The notes beneath the pieces were generated by a model, which did not search any database, was not told where the DNA came from, and saw nothing but the letters and a program-made list of their open reading frames with translations. Of a DNA stretch of 11,361 bases, positions 1 to 8,257 are shown piece by piece. The DNA is taken from NCBI GenBank assembly GCA_021648425.1, contig JAKISV010000088.1, positions 1-11,361 on the forward strand. The letters run 5' to 3'. Position numbers and translations under genes: made by a program. The DNA comes from Rhizobiaceae bacterium (GTDB taxonomy: Bacteria; Pseudomonadota; Alphaproteobacteria; Rhizobiales; Rhizobiaceae). Every line of letters begins with the position of its first letter. The first letter of the stretch is position 1.

Positions 1-1536
1 ATTAAGAGCCCTGGCAGCTGCATCAAACAGAACCACAGCAAATTCTTCTCCATCTGATGTCAGTTCAGGCAGGCCGTAAACTTCGATGTCAATTTCATCC
101 GCTAAATTTCCTTTGCGGTCTAGAACAACCGAAAGTGTAATTATTCCCGCATAACCCAGCTTGCGGCGTTGAGCGACACCAATTTCTCCTTCATCGCCAA
201 ATATCTTACCATCCTTGTAGTACCGGCCAAAAGCCACTGTGCCGATGATTTCAGCATTACCCGGTGCCAACCTCAGTATGTCGCCGTTGCGCACCGGAGC
301 CACCTGGGGAACACCAAATTCTCCCGCAAGGCGGGCGTGGGCGGTAAGGTGAGCTGCTTCACCGTGAACCGGAACACTTACCTGGGGCTTCAACCAGGAA
401 TACATCGCTTCAAGTTCTTTCTGGCGCGGATGGCCCGAAACATGAACCAGCGCATCGAGATCAGTGATGATCTCAATGCCCTGGTCGATCAGCAGGTTTT
501 TGGTTTCAATAATAGCTTTTTCATTGCCCGGAATGATGCGCGAGGAATAAACCACAGTGTCACCAGGTGCCAGGGACACATTTCGATGTTCCCCGTGGGC
601 GATTTTGGCCATCGCGGCACGTGGTTCTCCCTGAGAACCGGTGAGGATAATCACCAGATTGGCACGGTCTACTGTATCAAACTCACGCTCATCAACAAAA
701 TCTTCAATATCATCAAAATATCCAAGCTCACTGGATACCTCGACTACTCTTCGAATGGATGACCCCATCAGCATAACGCGACGGTTGTTTTTCTTTGCCG
801 CTTGCGCAATGGAGCGCAACCGCCCGACATTGGATGAGAAAGTGGTAATTGCCACCCGGCCCGTGGCATTGGATATAATCTTGGCCAGGCTGTCAGAAAC
901 TTCCACTTCTGAAGGTGAAACCCCGGTGCGCATGGCATTGGTCGAATCGCAGATTGCAGCCAACACGCCCTCTTTGCCGATGCGACGAAATGTTTTTTCA
1001 TCTGTTATGCGACCCAAAGTCGGACCATCATCAATTTTCCAATCGGCAGTATGAACTAACGTGCCAAGTGGCGTGGTTATGGATAACGACATCGGCTCAG
1101 GCAGTGAGTGCGTGACATGCACGGCTTCTATTTCGAAAGAGCCAATTTTAAATTTACTGCCTGCCTCATAAATTGTTACAGGAATTTTGGGTTTATCGCG
1201 CTCATATGCAGCCTTCGCTTCCAACATTCCGGCACAAAATGGTGTGCAATACACTGGTTTTTTCAATACAGGCCACAGGGATAATAATGCACCATAGTGA
1301 TCTTCATGGGCATGGGTGATAACGATTGCCTTGAGGCGATCACCCAATTCCTGGACAAAACGAATATCAGGCAGAATCAAATCAACACCTGGTAATTCGG
1401 GGCCTGGAAAAGTAACACCGCAATCCACCATGATCCATTCACGGTTGGCCTTGTCGCCATACCCGTAAAGGGCAAGGTTCATACCAATTTCACCAACGCC
1501 CCCAAGAGGCACAAATAACAGTTCTTTTTTGCTCAT
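1..1536 (-). CDS. rnj: Ribonuclease J (3' end beyond window)
   Basis: RNase J is a cytoplasmic metal-dependent ribonuclease with endo- and 5'-3' exonuclease activity, used in RNA decay and rRNA 5'-end maturation. Reading the strand from the ATG at 1536 gives 512 codons open to the window edge without a stop or frameshift. The family is usually about 550 residues, so only part of the C-terminal domain is missing. Visible motifs are the N-terminal LGGVGEIGMN (residues 11-20), the metallo-beta-lactamase motif HAHEDH (H75, H77, D79, H80), H143 in VTHSLPE, D165 in HTADWK, CDSTN (196-200) opening the beta-CASP domain, HVSGHP (365-370) and PVHGE (389-393). Together these separate it from ordinary lactamase-fold hydrolases. 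It starts 7 bp after the birA stop, so it is probably cotranscribed. The ribosome site is weak: AAGG lies about 14 nt upstream. An in-frame GTG at 1549-1551 is a less likely start. The identification is secure. Confidence 0.96.
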   Translation of the reverse strand, partial: MSKKELLFVPLGGVGEIGMNLALYGYGDKANREWIMVDCGVTFPGPELPGVDLILPDIRFVQELGDRLKAIVITHAHEDHYGALLSLWPVLKKPVYCTPFCAGMLEAKAAYERDKPKIPVTIYEAGSKFKIGSFEIEAVHVTHSLPEPMSLSITTPLGTLVHTADWKIDDGPTLGRITDEKTFRRIGKEGVLAAICDSTNAMRTGVSPSEVEVSDSLAKIISNATGRVAITTFSSNVGRLRSIAQAAKKNNRRVMLMGSSIRRVVEVSSELGYFDDIEDFVDEREFDTVDRANLVIILTGSQGEPRAAMAKIAHGEHRNVSLAPGDTVVYSSRIIPGNEKAIIETKNLLIDQGIEIITDLDALVHVSGHPRQKELEAMYSWLKPQVSVPVHGEAAHLTAHARLAGEFGVPQVAPVRNGDILRLAPGNAEIIGTVAFGRYYKDGKIFGDEGEIGVAQRRKLGYAGIITLSVVLDRKGNLADEIDIEVYGLPELTSDGEEFAVVLFDAAARALN

Positions 1537-1543
1537 GGTTTGC

Positions 1544-2314
1544 TTATGCACCTTTTTTATTATGATTGGAAAAGAAAATATCCGCCGTTGAAATTTTGTG
1601 GTGCTGGCCGTTTGGCATCTTTAATATCAGAAATCCGTTTTCATCCAGGTTCTCAAATATACCGCGCAGTTCCATTGTCGGTGATTTTACAAGAATTTCG
1701 CGCCCCAATCCATTCGCGCGTTCAAGCCATGCTTGACGAATTTCTACAAAATTCTCGCCTTTATTCCAGATTTGTATCCACTTGTTGATTTCAACAATAA
1801 GAAGATCAAGGAATTCTTTTGGCTTCTGAGAAATTCCTTCATCTATCAGACAGGTTGCCGGATAGGTTGTTTTGTGCGGGCTTGATTGGCAATTAACACC
1901 AATGCCAATAATAATCGCCTGCTCCTGCCCGCCTGGCTTATGATTCTCCAACAAAATACCGCTCACTTTTTTCCCGTTCAGCAACACATCGTTGGGCCAT
2001 TTTAAATCGATTTCGGCATCTGGTGCAATATTTTTCAGCACATGAAACATCGCCAGGCTCACAACAAATGTAAGCGTCGACACTTTATCAGCAGGTATGG
2101 TTTGACGCAGCAACAGCGATGCATAGAGGTTTCCCGGAACTGATGTCCATGAACGCCCCCTGCTGCCCTTCCCATTTAACTGGCTTTCCGCAACAACCCA
2201 CAAATCACCACGATCACCTTTGCGGGCATATTCAAGCGCTGTAAGATTGGTGGACTCTACCTGCTTCAGTTCCAATAACCGGAAGCCACAGGGTAAAATT
2301 TTGAATTCAGACAT
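1544..2314 (-). CDS. birA: Biotin--[acetyl-CoA-carboxylase] ligase, monofunctional BirA
   Basis: This enzyme makes biotinyl-AMP from biotin and ATP and transfers biotin to a lysine of carrier proteins such as AccB of acetyl-CoA carboxylase, in the cytoplasm. The 256-residue protein shows VESTN (19-23), the glycine/arginine-rich adenylate loop NGKGSRGRSW (47-56), KWPND (105-109), GKKVSGILLE (114-123, with K116 matching the catalytic lysine of E. coli BirA) and GIGVN (137-141). A short C-terminal domain follows at about 208-248. There is no N-terminal helix-turn-helix domain, so it should be a ligase only and not a repressor of biotin genes. It starts 5 bp after the nuoN stop, with AGGA just upstream, and ends 7 bp before rnj. 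It looks more AT-rich by eye than the nuo genes, but the position beside nuoN is usual in alphaproteobacteria and does not suggest recent transfer. Confidence 0.95.
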   Translation of the reverse strand: MSEFKILPCGFRLLELKQVESTNLTALEYARKGDRGDLWVVAESQLNGKGSRGRSWTSVPGNLYASLLLRQTIPADKVSTLTFVVSLAMFHVLKNIAPDAEIDLKWPNDVLLNGKKVSGILLENHKPGGQEQAIIIGIGVNCQSSPHKTTYPATCLIDEGISQKPKEFLDLLIVEINKWIQIWNKGENFVEIRQAWLERANGLGREILVKSPTMELRGIFENLDENGFLILKMPNGQHHKISTADIFFSNHNKKGA

Positions 2315-2319
2315 CTATC

Positions 2320-3762
2320 CTAAAACAACGAACTGGCAGCGCCGGAGGTTGCTGCAAAAATCGGTCCGGCTACCAGATAGAATAAAGTAACGAATATTCC
2401 GCTGGCACCAAGAACCAGTTTCAATTCCCCTGACATGGGTACAAAACTGTCTTCGCCTTCATCAAACCACATGATCTTAATTATCCGCAGATAATAAAAC
2501 GCACCCACAACGCTGGACAAAACACCAATTATTGCCAGGGCATAAAGCTCGGCTTCTATAGCTGCAAGGAACACAAAATACTTCGCAAAAAAACCGGCTA
2601 GTGGCGGTATGCCGGCGAGCGAGAACATCAGTAACGTCATGAACAGTGCTAACACCGGATTATTTTTTGCCAGGCCGGACAAGTCTTTGATTTCCTCCAC
2701 CATGCCGCTTTTGCGGCGCATAGCGAGAATGCAGGCAAATGTTCCAAGGGTCATCGCCAGATAAATCACCATATACAAAATTACGCCATTGATACCCGCC
2801 TGGGTGCCTGCAGCAAGGCCAACAAGGGCAAAACCCATATGGCCGATAGATGAATAGGCCATCAGGCGCTTGATGTTCGTTTGGCCGATTGCAGCAAATG
2901 CTCCCAATACCATTGAGGCTATCGATATGAATACGATTATTTGCTGCCAGTCTTTTGATATCGGTTCAAACGCATCGATTACCACACGAATAAACAGTGC
3001 CATCGCTGCAACTTTTGGTGCTGCAGAAAAGAATGCTGTGACTGGCGTTGGCGAACCTTCATAGACATCAGGTGTCCACATGTGAAAAGGCACCACCGAT
3101 ATCTTGAATGCCAGACCGGCAACCAGAAACACCAGTCCGAATATCAACCCCAGCGAACGCCCCGACCCGGCCATCGCTTCAGCAATACCGGTGAAATTGG
3201 TTTGGCCGGTAAAACCGTAAATCAGTGAGACGCCATAAAGCAGCATGCCTGATGACAAAGCCCCAAGAACGAAATATTTCAAACCCGCTTCCGTTGAACG
3301 AACAGAATCACGGTTGATCGCCGCCAGCACATATAATGAAAGCGATTGCAGTTCGATGCCCAGATAAAGCGTAATCATATCATTGGCTGACACCATTAAC
3401 ATCATGCCAAGTGTTGCCAGTACAATAAGCACCGGGAATTCAAATTTATCGAACTGCTCACGCTTCATGAAATTGACAGACATGGCAATGGCCACGACAG
3501 AGCCGGTAAGAACCAGCATTTTCATGAATATGGCAAATTCATCCAGAATAAATGCCCCGTGAAAAACCGTCCCGGTGCCCTCAGTAGTCAGTAATATAAA
3601 CCCGGCCACAACCAGCAGAGCCATTGCCAGACCTGACACCAGCCCGGTTGCCTTGCCGCCGGAATAAGCGCCGATCATCAGCAGGACCATAGATCCAATG
3701 GCCAAAATCAGTTCTGGCAGTGCCAGGTTCAGATTGGGAAACAATGTCAACAATTCACCCAT
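2320..3762 (-). CDS. nuoN: NADH-quinone oxidoreductase subunit N
   Basis: NuoN is one of the three antiporter-like, proton-pumping subunits of the complex I membrane arm, the one closest to the quinone module. The 480-residue protein is almost wholly hydrophobic and has the length of the family (about 14 helices). The proton-path residues are visible: E137 in YLGIELQSL, K220 in LAFKISVVPFHMW, K250 in SAAPKVAAM and K395 in FFAKYFVF on the second discontinuous helix. MAYSSIGHMG (301-310) is another family signature. A NuoL, NuoM or Mrp antiporter identity is excluded by the HMWTPDVYEG pattern (227-236) and by the gene order. It begins 2 bp after the nuoM stop. The ATG at 3762 is supported by GGGGA about 7 nt upstream, inside the last nuoM codons. 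Confidence 0.98.
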   Translation of the reverse strand: MGELLTLFPNLNLALPELILAIGSMVLLMIGAYSGGKATGLVSGLAMALLVVAGFILLTTEGTGTVFHGAFILDEFAIFMKMLVLTGSVVAIAMSVNFMKREQFDKFEFPVLIVLATLGMMLMVSANDMITLYLGIELQSLSLYVLAAINRDSVRSTEAGLKYFVLGALSSGMLLYGVSLIYGFTGQTNFTGIAEAMAGSGRSLGLIFGLVFLVAGLAFKISVVPFHMWTPDVYEGSPTPVTAFFSAAPKVAAMALFIRVVIDAFEPISKDWQQIIVFISIASMVLGAFAAIGQTNIKRLMAYSSIGHMGFALVGLAAGTQAGINGVILYMVIYLAMTLGTFACILAMRRKSGMVEEIKDLSGLAKNNPVLALFMTLLMFSLAGIPPLAGFFAKYFVFLAAIEAELYALAIIGVLSSVVGAFYYLRIIKIMWFDEGEDSFVPMSGELKLVLGASGIFVTLFYLVAGPIFAATSGAASSLF

Positions 3763-3764
3763 TG

Positions 3765-5297
3765 TTAATTCCCCGTCACTTGTGTTGCAGCACGCTCAAT
3801 AGCTGCCTGGTAATTGTTAAGCAACGCATCTACCGAGGCTTGCGTCACATCAAATATCGGCGTTGGATAAACCCCAAAGAAAATCACTGCGACAACCAAA
3901 GGATAAAGAATGAGTTTTTCGCGACCCGTCAGGTCCATCAGTGTTTTGAGACTTTCCTTGACCAGCGGTCCCAAAATCACCCGTCGGTATAACCACAACG
4001 CATAGGCGGCAGAAAGGATAATTCCTGTAGTCGCCAGAACAGCAGCCCAGGTATTGGTCTGGAATATACCCAACAGTATCAGGAACTCCCCGACAAACCC
4101 CGATGTGCCAGGCAGTCCGACATTGGCAAGCGTAAATATCATGAACACCACTGCATAGTTGGGCATTCGGTTTACCACACCGCCATAAGCGGCAATTTCG
4201 CGGGTATGCATACGGTCGTATATAATGCCAACACACAAAAATAGTGCTCCGGAAATCAGGCCATGGGAGAGCATCTGAAATATCGCACCCTGAATACCGT
4301 AATTATTCAGGGCAAAAATACCAAGGGTGACAAATCCCATATGAGCAACGGAGGAATAGGCAATCAGCTTCTTGATGTCTTCCTGCATCAGCGCAACCAG
4401 CGAGGTATAAATAATCGCGATTACAGAAAGGCCAAAGATCAGGGGCGCAAAATCGGCTGTTGCCAGCGGGAACATCGGCACTGAAAACCGCAAAAATCCA
4501 TACCCGCCCATCTTCAGCAGCACCCCGGCCAGAATTACCGAACCGGCAGTAGGCGCTTCAACGTGCGCATCGGGCAACCAGGTATGTACCGGCCACATTG
4601 GCAATTTTACTGCCAAAGAAGCAAAAAACGCCAGCCATAACCAGGTTTGCATTTCTGGCGGGAAATCATAAGTCAGTAATACTGAAATATCAGTGGTGCC
4701 GGAATTCCAGTACATCGCCATGATAGCAAGCAGCATCAGCACTGAACCGGCCAACGTGTATAGGAAAAACTTGAAACTCGCATAAACCCGGCGTTTACCA
4801 CCCCAAACACCAATGATGATAAACATCGGAATAAGTCCGGCTTCAAAGAATATATAAAACACCATCAGATCAAGCGAAACGAATACGCCGATCATGAAGG
4901 TTTCCAGAATAAGGAACGCGATCATATATTGTTTGATGTTTTTGGTAATGTTCTCCCAACTGGCCAGAATAGCAAAGGGCATCAGGAAAGTCGTCAAGAT
5001 GACAAACAACATCGAGATGCCATCCACCCCGAGCCTGTAGGCCATGAATGGACCGATCCACTCGTATTTTTCAACCATCTGGAAACCGGCAACGGAGTTA
5101 TCAAACTCAATCCATATCAATAATGATATCAGGAATGTTACCAGTGTGGTGAACAACGCAACGTTGCGCACATTGCGCCGGGCCAGATCAGAATCTTCTT
5201 TCTCACCCTCTTTCTCACTCATGGTGATCGGCAAGATCATCAAAGCGCCAATCAGAGGCAGGAAGGTAACGATTGTCAGGAGCGGCATATCAAACAT
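3765..5297 (-). CDS. nuoM: NADH-quinone oxidoreductase subunit M
   Basis: NuoM is the middle antiporter-like proton pump of the complex I membrane arm, between NuoN and NuoL. The 510-residue protein carries the expected charged residues: E152 in YIFFEAGLIPMF, K231 in LAVKLPMWPVHTW, K262 in GVLLKMGGYG, H345 in QMLSHGLISGALF and E404 in FVGEFLIL. Use of glutamate at the last position, where NuoL and NuoN have lysine, is the NuoM hallmark. HTWLPDAHVEAPT (238-250) is also typical. The loop after the first helix (about 27-38) is highly charged and contains a duplicated EKE unit, described in the findings. The ATG at 5297 directly follows the nuoL TAG with no intervening base, which suggests translational coupling. 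The region just upstream is G-rich, without a classical AGGAGG. Confidence 0.98.
   Translation of the reverse strand: MFDMPLLTIVTFLPLIGALMILPITMSEKEGEKEDSDLARRNVRNVALFTTLVTFLISLLIWIEFDNSVAGFQMVEKYEWIGPFMAYRLGVDGISMLFVILTTFLMPFAILASWENITKNIKQYMIAFLILETFMIGVFVSLDLMVFYIFFEAGLIPMFIIIGVWGGKRRVYASFKFFLYTLAGSVLMLLAIMAMYWNSGTTDISVLLTYDFPPEMQTWLWLAFFASLAVKLPMWPVHTWLPDAHVEAPTAGSVILAGVLLKMGGYGFLRFSVPMFPLATADFAPLIFGLSVIAIIYTSLVALMQEDIKKLIAYSSVAHMGFVTLGIFALNNYGIQGAIFQMLSHGLISGALFLCVGIIYDRMHTREIAAYGGVVNRMPNYAVVFMIFTLANVGLPGTSGFVGEFLILLGIFQTNTWAAVLATTGIILSAAYALWLYRRVILGPLVKESLKTLMDLTGREKLILYPLVVAVIFFGVYPTPIFDVTQASVDALLNNYQAAIERAATQVTGN
3770..3774 (-). promoter_or_regulatory. Probable ribosome binding site of nuoN
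   Basis: GGGGA lies 7 nt before the nuoN ATG, inside the last codons of nuoM. It is an imperfect Shine-Dalgarno match at normal distance and supports the ATG at 3762 as the start. Confidence 0.5.
5197..5220 (-). repeat. 12-bp tandem duplication within nuoM
   Basis: Two adjacent 12-base units (plus-strand tctttctcaccc and tctttctcactc) differ at one base. They are in frame with nuoM and encode SEKE-GEKE (residues 27-34) in the loop after the first membrane helix. The length is a multiple of three, so the reading frame is kept. Confidence 0.75.
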
Positions 5298-7301
5298 CTA
5301 GCTTGCCCCCCCAAACATCGACCAGGTGATCAGCGCGGCAACGCCTAATAGCATGGTAAATGCATAGTGATAGAGATATCCCGACTGTAATTTTGTCACC
5401 CGGTTGGTGATGTCATTGACGCGAGCCGAAATTCCATCGGGGCCAAAGCCGTCGATAAACCAGCCATCGCCCTTTTTCCACAAAAACCTGCCAAGCCATT
5501 TTGCCGGGCGAACAAACAAGAAGTCGTAGATTTCGTCGAAATACCATTTATTCAAAAGGAATTTATAAAGCCCGTTGTGCTGGCGGGCCAGGCGTTTTGG
5601 CAATTCAGGTGAGCGGATATAAAACCACCAGGCCAGGACAAAGCCCAATACCATCATAATAAAGGGCGCAGATTTGACGATAAATGGAACCGCGTGGAAT
5701 TCTGAAAGGATTGTATTTCCTTCACCGGCAAACAGTGATGTTCGCCAGAAGCTGTTATACCATTGTTCGTTGAGGCCAACGCTTTCATAATCCAGAAAAT
5801 CTCCGTAGAACACTACGCCGGCAAATAATGCTCCGGCAGCCAGTATATAGAGCGGTATCAACATCACATTGGGTGATTCATGGATGTGATCCATGACATC
5901 GGCTGAGCCGCGCGGGCGGCCGTGGAAGGTCATAAATATCAGGCGCCAGGAATAAAAACTGGTGAACAGTGCAGCCAATACCAGCATGGCAAAACCATAA
6001 CCGGCAAACATGTTGGTTCCCACATAAGCACTTTCTATGATTGCATCTTTGGAGAAAAATCCGGCCGTGCCAAAATAGGTTCCTGGTATGCCAAATCCGG
6101 TAAGCGCAATGGTGCCGATTACCATCAGCCAATAGGTTTTTGGTATATAGGAACGCAAGCCCCCCATACGCCGCATATCCTGTTCATCAGATACCGCATG
6201 GATAACCGAACCCGCTCCCAAAAACAGCAGTGCCTTGAAAAATGCATGGGTAAACAAATGGAATATTCCCGCACCAAACGCCCCCACTCCAAGGGCAACA
6301 AACATGTAACCCAACTGCGAACAGGTTGAATAGGCAATCACCCGTTTGATATCGTTTTGTACAAGGCCCACCGAAGCAGCGAATATCGCGGTGGTAGCGC
6401 CAACCAGCGTCACGAATGCCATGGCGGTCGGCGAATACTCAAACACCGGTGACATGCGCGCCACCAGAAATACACCTGCGGTGACCATCGTTGCCGCATG
6501 AATAAGGGCTGAAACAGGCGTTGGGCCTTCCATCGCATCAGGCAGCCAGGTATGCAGCAGAAATTGTGCAGATTTACCCATGGCACCCATAAACAGCAGC
6601 AGAGCAACAATGGTAATTGCGGAAGCGCGATCCAGCTCATAACCCAGGAAATTCATGACAATTTCGCCGTCTTTACCACCGTTCATATAGTCGGGCACAT
6701 TGGCAAATATTGTTGAAAGTTCAACAGAACCAAACAATGCGAACAGGCCGAATATGCCAAGGGCAAAACCGAAGTCACCAATGCGATTGACGACAAATGC
6801 CTTGATAGCAGCGGCATTGGCGGCGGGTTTTTTGTACCAGAAGCCAATCAGCAAATAAGAAGCAAGACCAACGCCCTCCCAGCCAAAGAACATCTGCAAA
6901 AGATTGTCGGAAGTTACCAGCATCAACATGGCAAAGGTAAACAAAGACAGGTAGGCAAAGAAGCGCGGACGATGCGGGTCGTGGTGCATATAGCCGATCG
7001 AATACATATGAACCAGCGACGACACGGTATTGACCACCACCAGCATAACAGCGGTTAATGTATCAACACGAAACGCCCAGTTGACGTTCAAATTGCCTGT
7101 GTTCAACCAGGGCATAACCTGGATGGTTTGTGGCTCAACTTCACTATATGCAACCGAAAAGAACACCACCCATGACAATACTGCCGCAAGCATCATCAGC
7201 CCGGTCGTAACATATTCAGAACCCTTGGCACCAAGGGAACGGCCAAAAAGGCCGGCCAGTAAAAAGCCGATAAGCGGGGAAAATACAATGACTTGTAACA
7301 T
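5298..7301 (-). CDS. nuoL: NADH-quinone oxidoreductase subunit L
   Basis: NuoL is the distal antiporter-like pump at the tip of the complex I membrane arm and carries the long lateral helix that runs back along the arm. The 667-residue length is normal and includes the C-terminal extension that NuoM and NuoN lack. Key residues seen are E142 in FFGWEGVGLASYL, D176 in VNRIGDFGFALG, K243 in MGAMGKSAQF, HTWLPDAMEGPTPVSALIHA (250-269), K356 in THAFFKALLFLG and K418 in GFFSKDAII. The soluble stretch at about 565-635, with WYFDEIYDFLFVRP (586-599), fits the region around the lateral helix. It begins 9 bp after the nuoK stop, with only a weak ribosome site (GAG, or GAAAGG further away). Its last codons include a run of seven G and it abuts nuoM directly. 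Confidence 0.98.
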   Translation of the reverse strand: MLQVIVFSPLIGFLLAGLFGRSLGAKGSEYVTTGLMMLAAVLSWVVFFSVAYSEVEPQTIQVMPWLNTGNLNVNWAFRVDTLTAVMLVVVNTVSSLVHMYSIGYMHHDPHRPRFFAYLSLFTFAMLMLVTSDNLLQMFFGWEGVGLASYLLIGFWYKKPAANAAAIKAFVVNRIGDFGFALGIFGLFALFGSVELSTIFANVPDYMNGGKDGEIVMNFLGYELDRASAITIVALLLFMGAMGKSAQFLLHTWLPDAMEGPTPVSALIHAATMVTAGVFLVARMSPVFEYSPTAMAFVTLVGATTAIFAASVGLVQNDIKRVIAYSTCSQLGYMFVALGVGAFGAGIFHLFTHAFFKALLFLGAGSVIHAVSDEQDMRRMGGLRSYIPKTYWLMVIGTIALTGFGIPGTYFGTAGFFSKDAIIESAYVGTNMFAGYGFAMLVLAALFTSFYSWRLIFMTFHGRPRGSADVMDHIHESPNVMLIPLYILAAGALFAGVVFYGDFLDYESVGLNEQWYNSFWRTSLFAGEGNTILSEFHAVPFIVKSAPFIMMVLGFVLAWWFYIRSPELPKRLARQHNGLYKFLLNKWYFDEIYDFLFVRPAKWLGRFLWKKGDGWFIDGFGPDGISARVNDITNRVTKLQSGYLYHYAFTMLLGVAALITWSMFGGAS

Positions 7302-7310
7302 GCGCTCGGA

Positions 7311-7619
7311 TCAGCCTTTCATCACATTGACATCTTCAACCGCAATCGTGCCGCGGTTGCGGAAAAACACCACAAGAATAGCAAGCCCGATAGAGGCTTC
7401 GGCTGCTGCCACTGTTAGTACAAACAAGGCAAATACCTGGCCGACAAGGTCACCCAGGTATTGAGAAAAGGCGACAAAATTAATATTCACCGCCAGCAGG
7501 ATCAGTTCAATCGACATCAGGATGATGATGACATTTTTCCGGTTGAGGAAAATACCGAAAATACCAATCGTAAAGAGAATGGCCCCGACACTCAGATAAT
7601 GTGAAAGTCCGATTTCCAT
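7311..7619 (-). CDS. nuoK: NADH-quinone oxidoreductase subunit K
   Basis: NuoK is the small three-helix membrane subunit related to MrpC/MnhC that forms part of the fourth proton channel of complex I, next to NuoJ. The 102-residue length matches the family. The two buried glutamates needed for proton transfer are present: E38 in LMSIELILLAVN and E74 in TVAAAEASIGLA. The position between nuoJ and nuoL with normal spacing excludes an isolated Mrp antiporter subunit. The start ATG at 7619 is one base after the nuoJ TAA. The ribosome site AAGGGA lies inside the last nuoJ codons, so the two genes are probably translationally coupled. Confidence 0.97.
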   Translation of the reverse strand: MEIGLSHYLSVGAILFTIGIFGIFLNRKNVIIILMSIELILLAVNINFVAFSQYLGDLVGQVFALFVLTVAAAEASIGLAILVVFFRNRGTIAVEDVNVMKG

Positions 7620-7620
7620 G

Positions 7621-8244
7621 TTATCCCTTCAACCCCTTTCCAGGTTCAACATCACTGACAACTTCAATTGCTGTTGCCGGAGTACGCGCTACCTGATCGC
7701 CAATATTCTGGCGGAGCGCCTTATCTTTATGATGCAGGGTAAGCACAATGGCGCCTACCATCGCCACCAGCAAAATCATTCCCGCTATCTGGAAGAAAAA
7801 CACGTAACGGGTATATAAAATATTCCCAAGCGCCTCGACATTGGAGACTTGGTCCATATCCGGGATCGGTTGAACAGGATCGCCAATGGCACCAGGGGCC
7901 ACCACCCAACTGCCAAGTACGAGCAGCAATTCAGCCAGTACAATCAGGCCCACAACGCCGCCTACGGGCAGATAATCCAGAAATCCTGAGCGCAGTTCGG
8001 CAAAATCCACATCGAGCATCATGACAACAAACAAGAACAGTACTGCCACCGCGCCGACATAAACAACAATCAGAATGAACGCCAGAAACTCTGCTCCCGC
8101 CAGCATGAACAATCCGGCGGAATTGACAAAAGCCAGAATGAGAAACAACACCGCATGCACGGGATTGCGCGCGGTAATAACCATGAATGCCGCACCGATG
8201 GTGACGGTGGCAAACAGGTAGAAAAAGATTGCGGTCAGTATCAT
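7621..8244 (-). CDS. nuoJ: NADH-quinone oxidoreductase subunit J
   Basis: NuoJ is a membrane subunit of complex I (five helices in the family) that sits between NuoH and the antiporter-like subunits. Its third helix takes part in coupling quinone reduction to proton movement. The 207-residue protein shows the N-terminal TARNPVHAVLFLI (24-36) and the conserved third helix around VVYVGAVAVLFLFVVMML (60-77), including Y62, then MLDVD (76-80). The polar C-terminal tail after about residue 170 is the variable part of the family. It starts 13 bp after the nuoI stop and ends one base before nuoK. The ribosome site is unclear: AGGA is about 12 nt upstream, and AAGAG touches the ATG. Confidence 0.97.
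   Translation of the reverse strand: MILTAIFFYLFATVTIGAAFMVITARNPVHAVLFLILAFVNSAGLFMLAGAEFLAFILIVVYVGAVAVLFLFVVMMLDVDFAELRSGFLDYLPVGGVVGLIVLAELLLVLGSWVVAPGAIGDPVQPIPDMDQVSNVEALGNILYTRYVFFFQIAGMILLVAMVGAIVLTLHHKDKALRQNIGDQVARTPATAIEVVSDVEPGKGLKG
7624..7629 (-). promoter_or_regulatory. Ribosome binding site of nuoK
   Basis: AAGGGA lies 4 nt before the nuoK ATG, just ahead of the nuoJ TAA stop and within its last codons. This layout implies that ribosomes finishing nuoJ can reinitiate on nuoK. Confidence 0.6.
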
Positions 8245-8257
8245 CTCTTAATTTGTC

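Noticed and set aside
169..762. A 197-codon plus-strand open frame
   Set aside because: It lies wholly antisense to the RNase J gene, whose minus-strand frame is continuous and carries all catalytic motifs. The plus-strand translation resembles no family I recognise.
2320..7301. Possible Mrp/Mnh-type Na+/H+ antiporter cluster, given three antiporter-like proteins and a NuoK/MrpC-like protein
   Set aside because: The order H-I-J-K-L-M-N, the presence of NuoG, NuoH and NuoI, and subunit-specific residues (for example the NuoM terminal glutamate E404) identify complex I.
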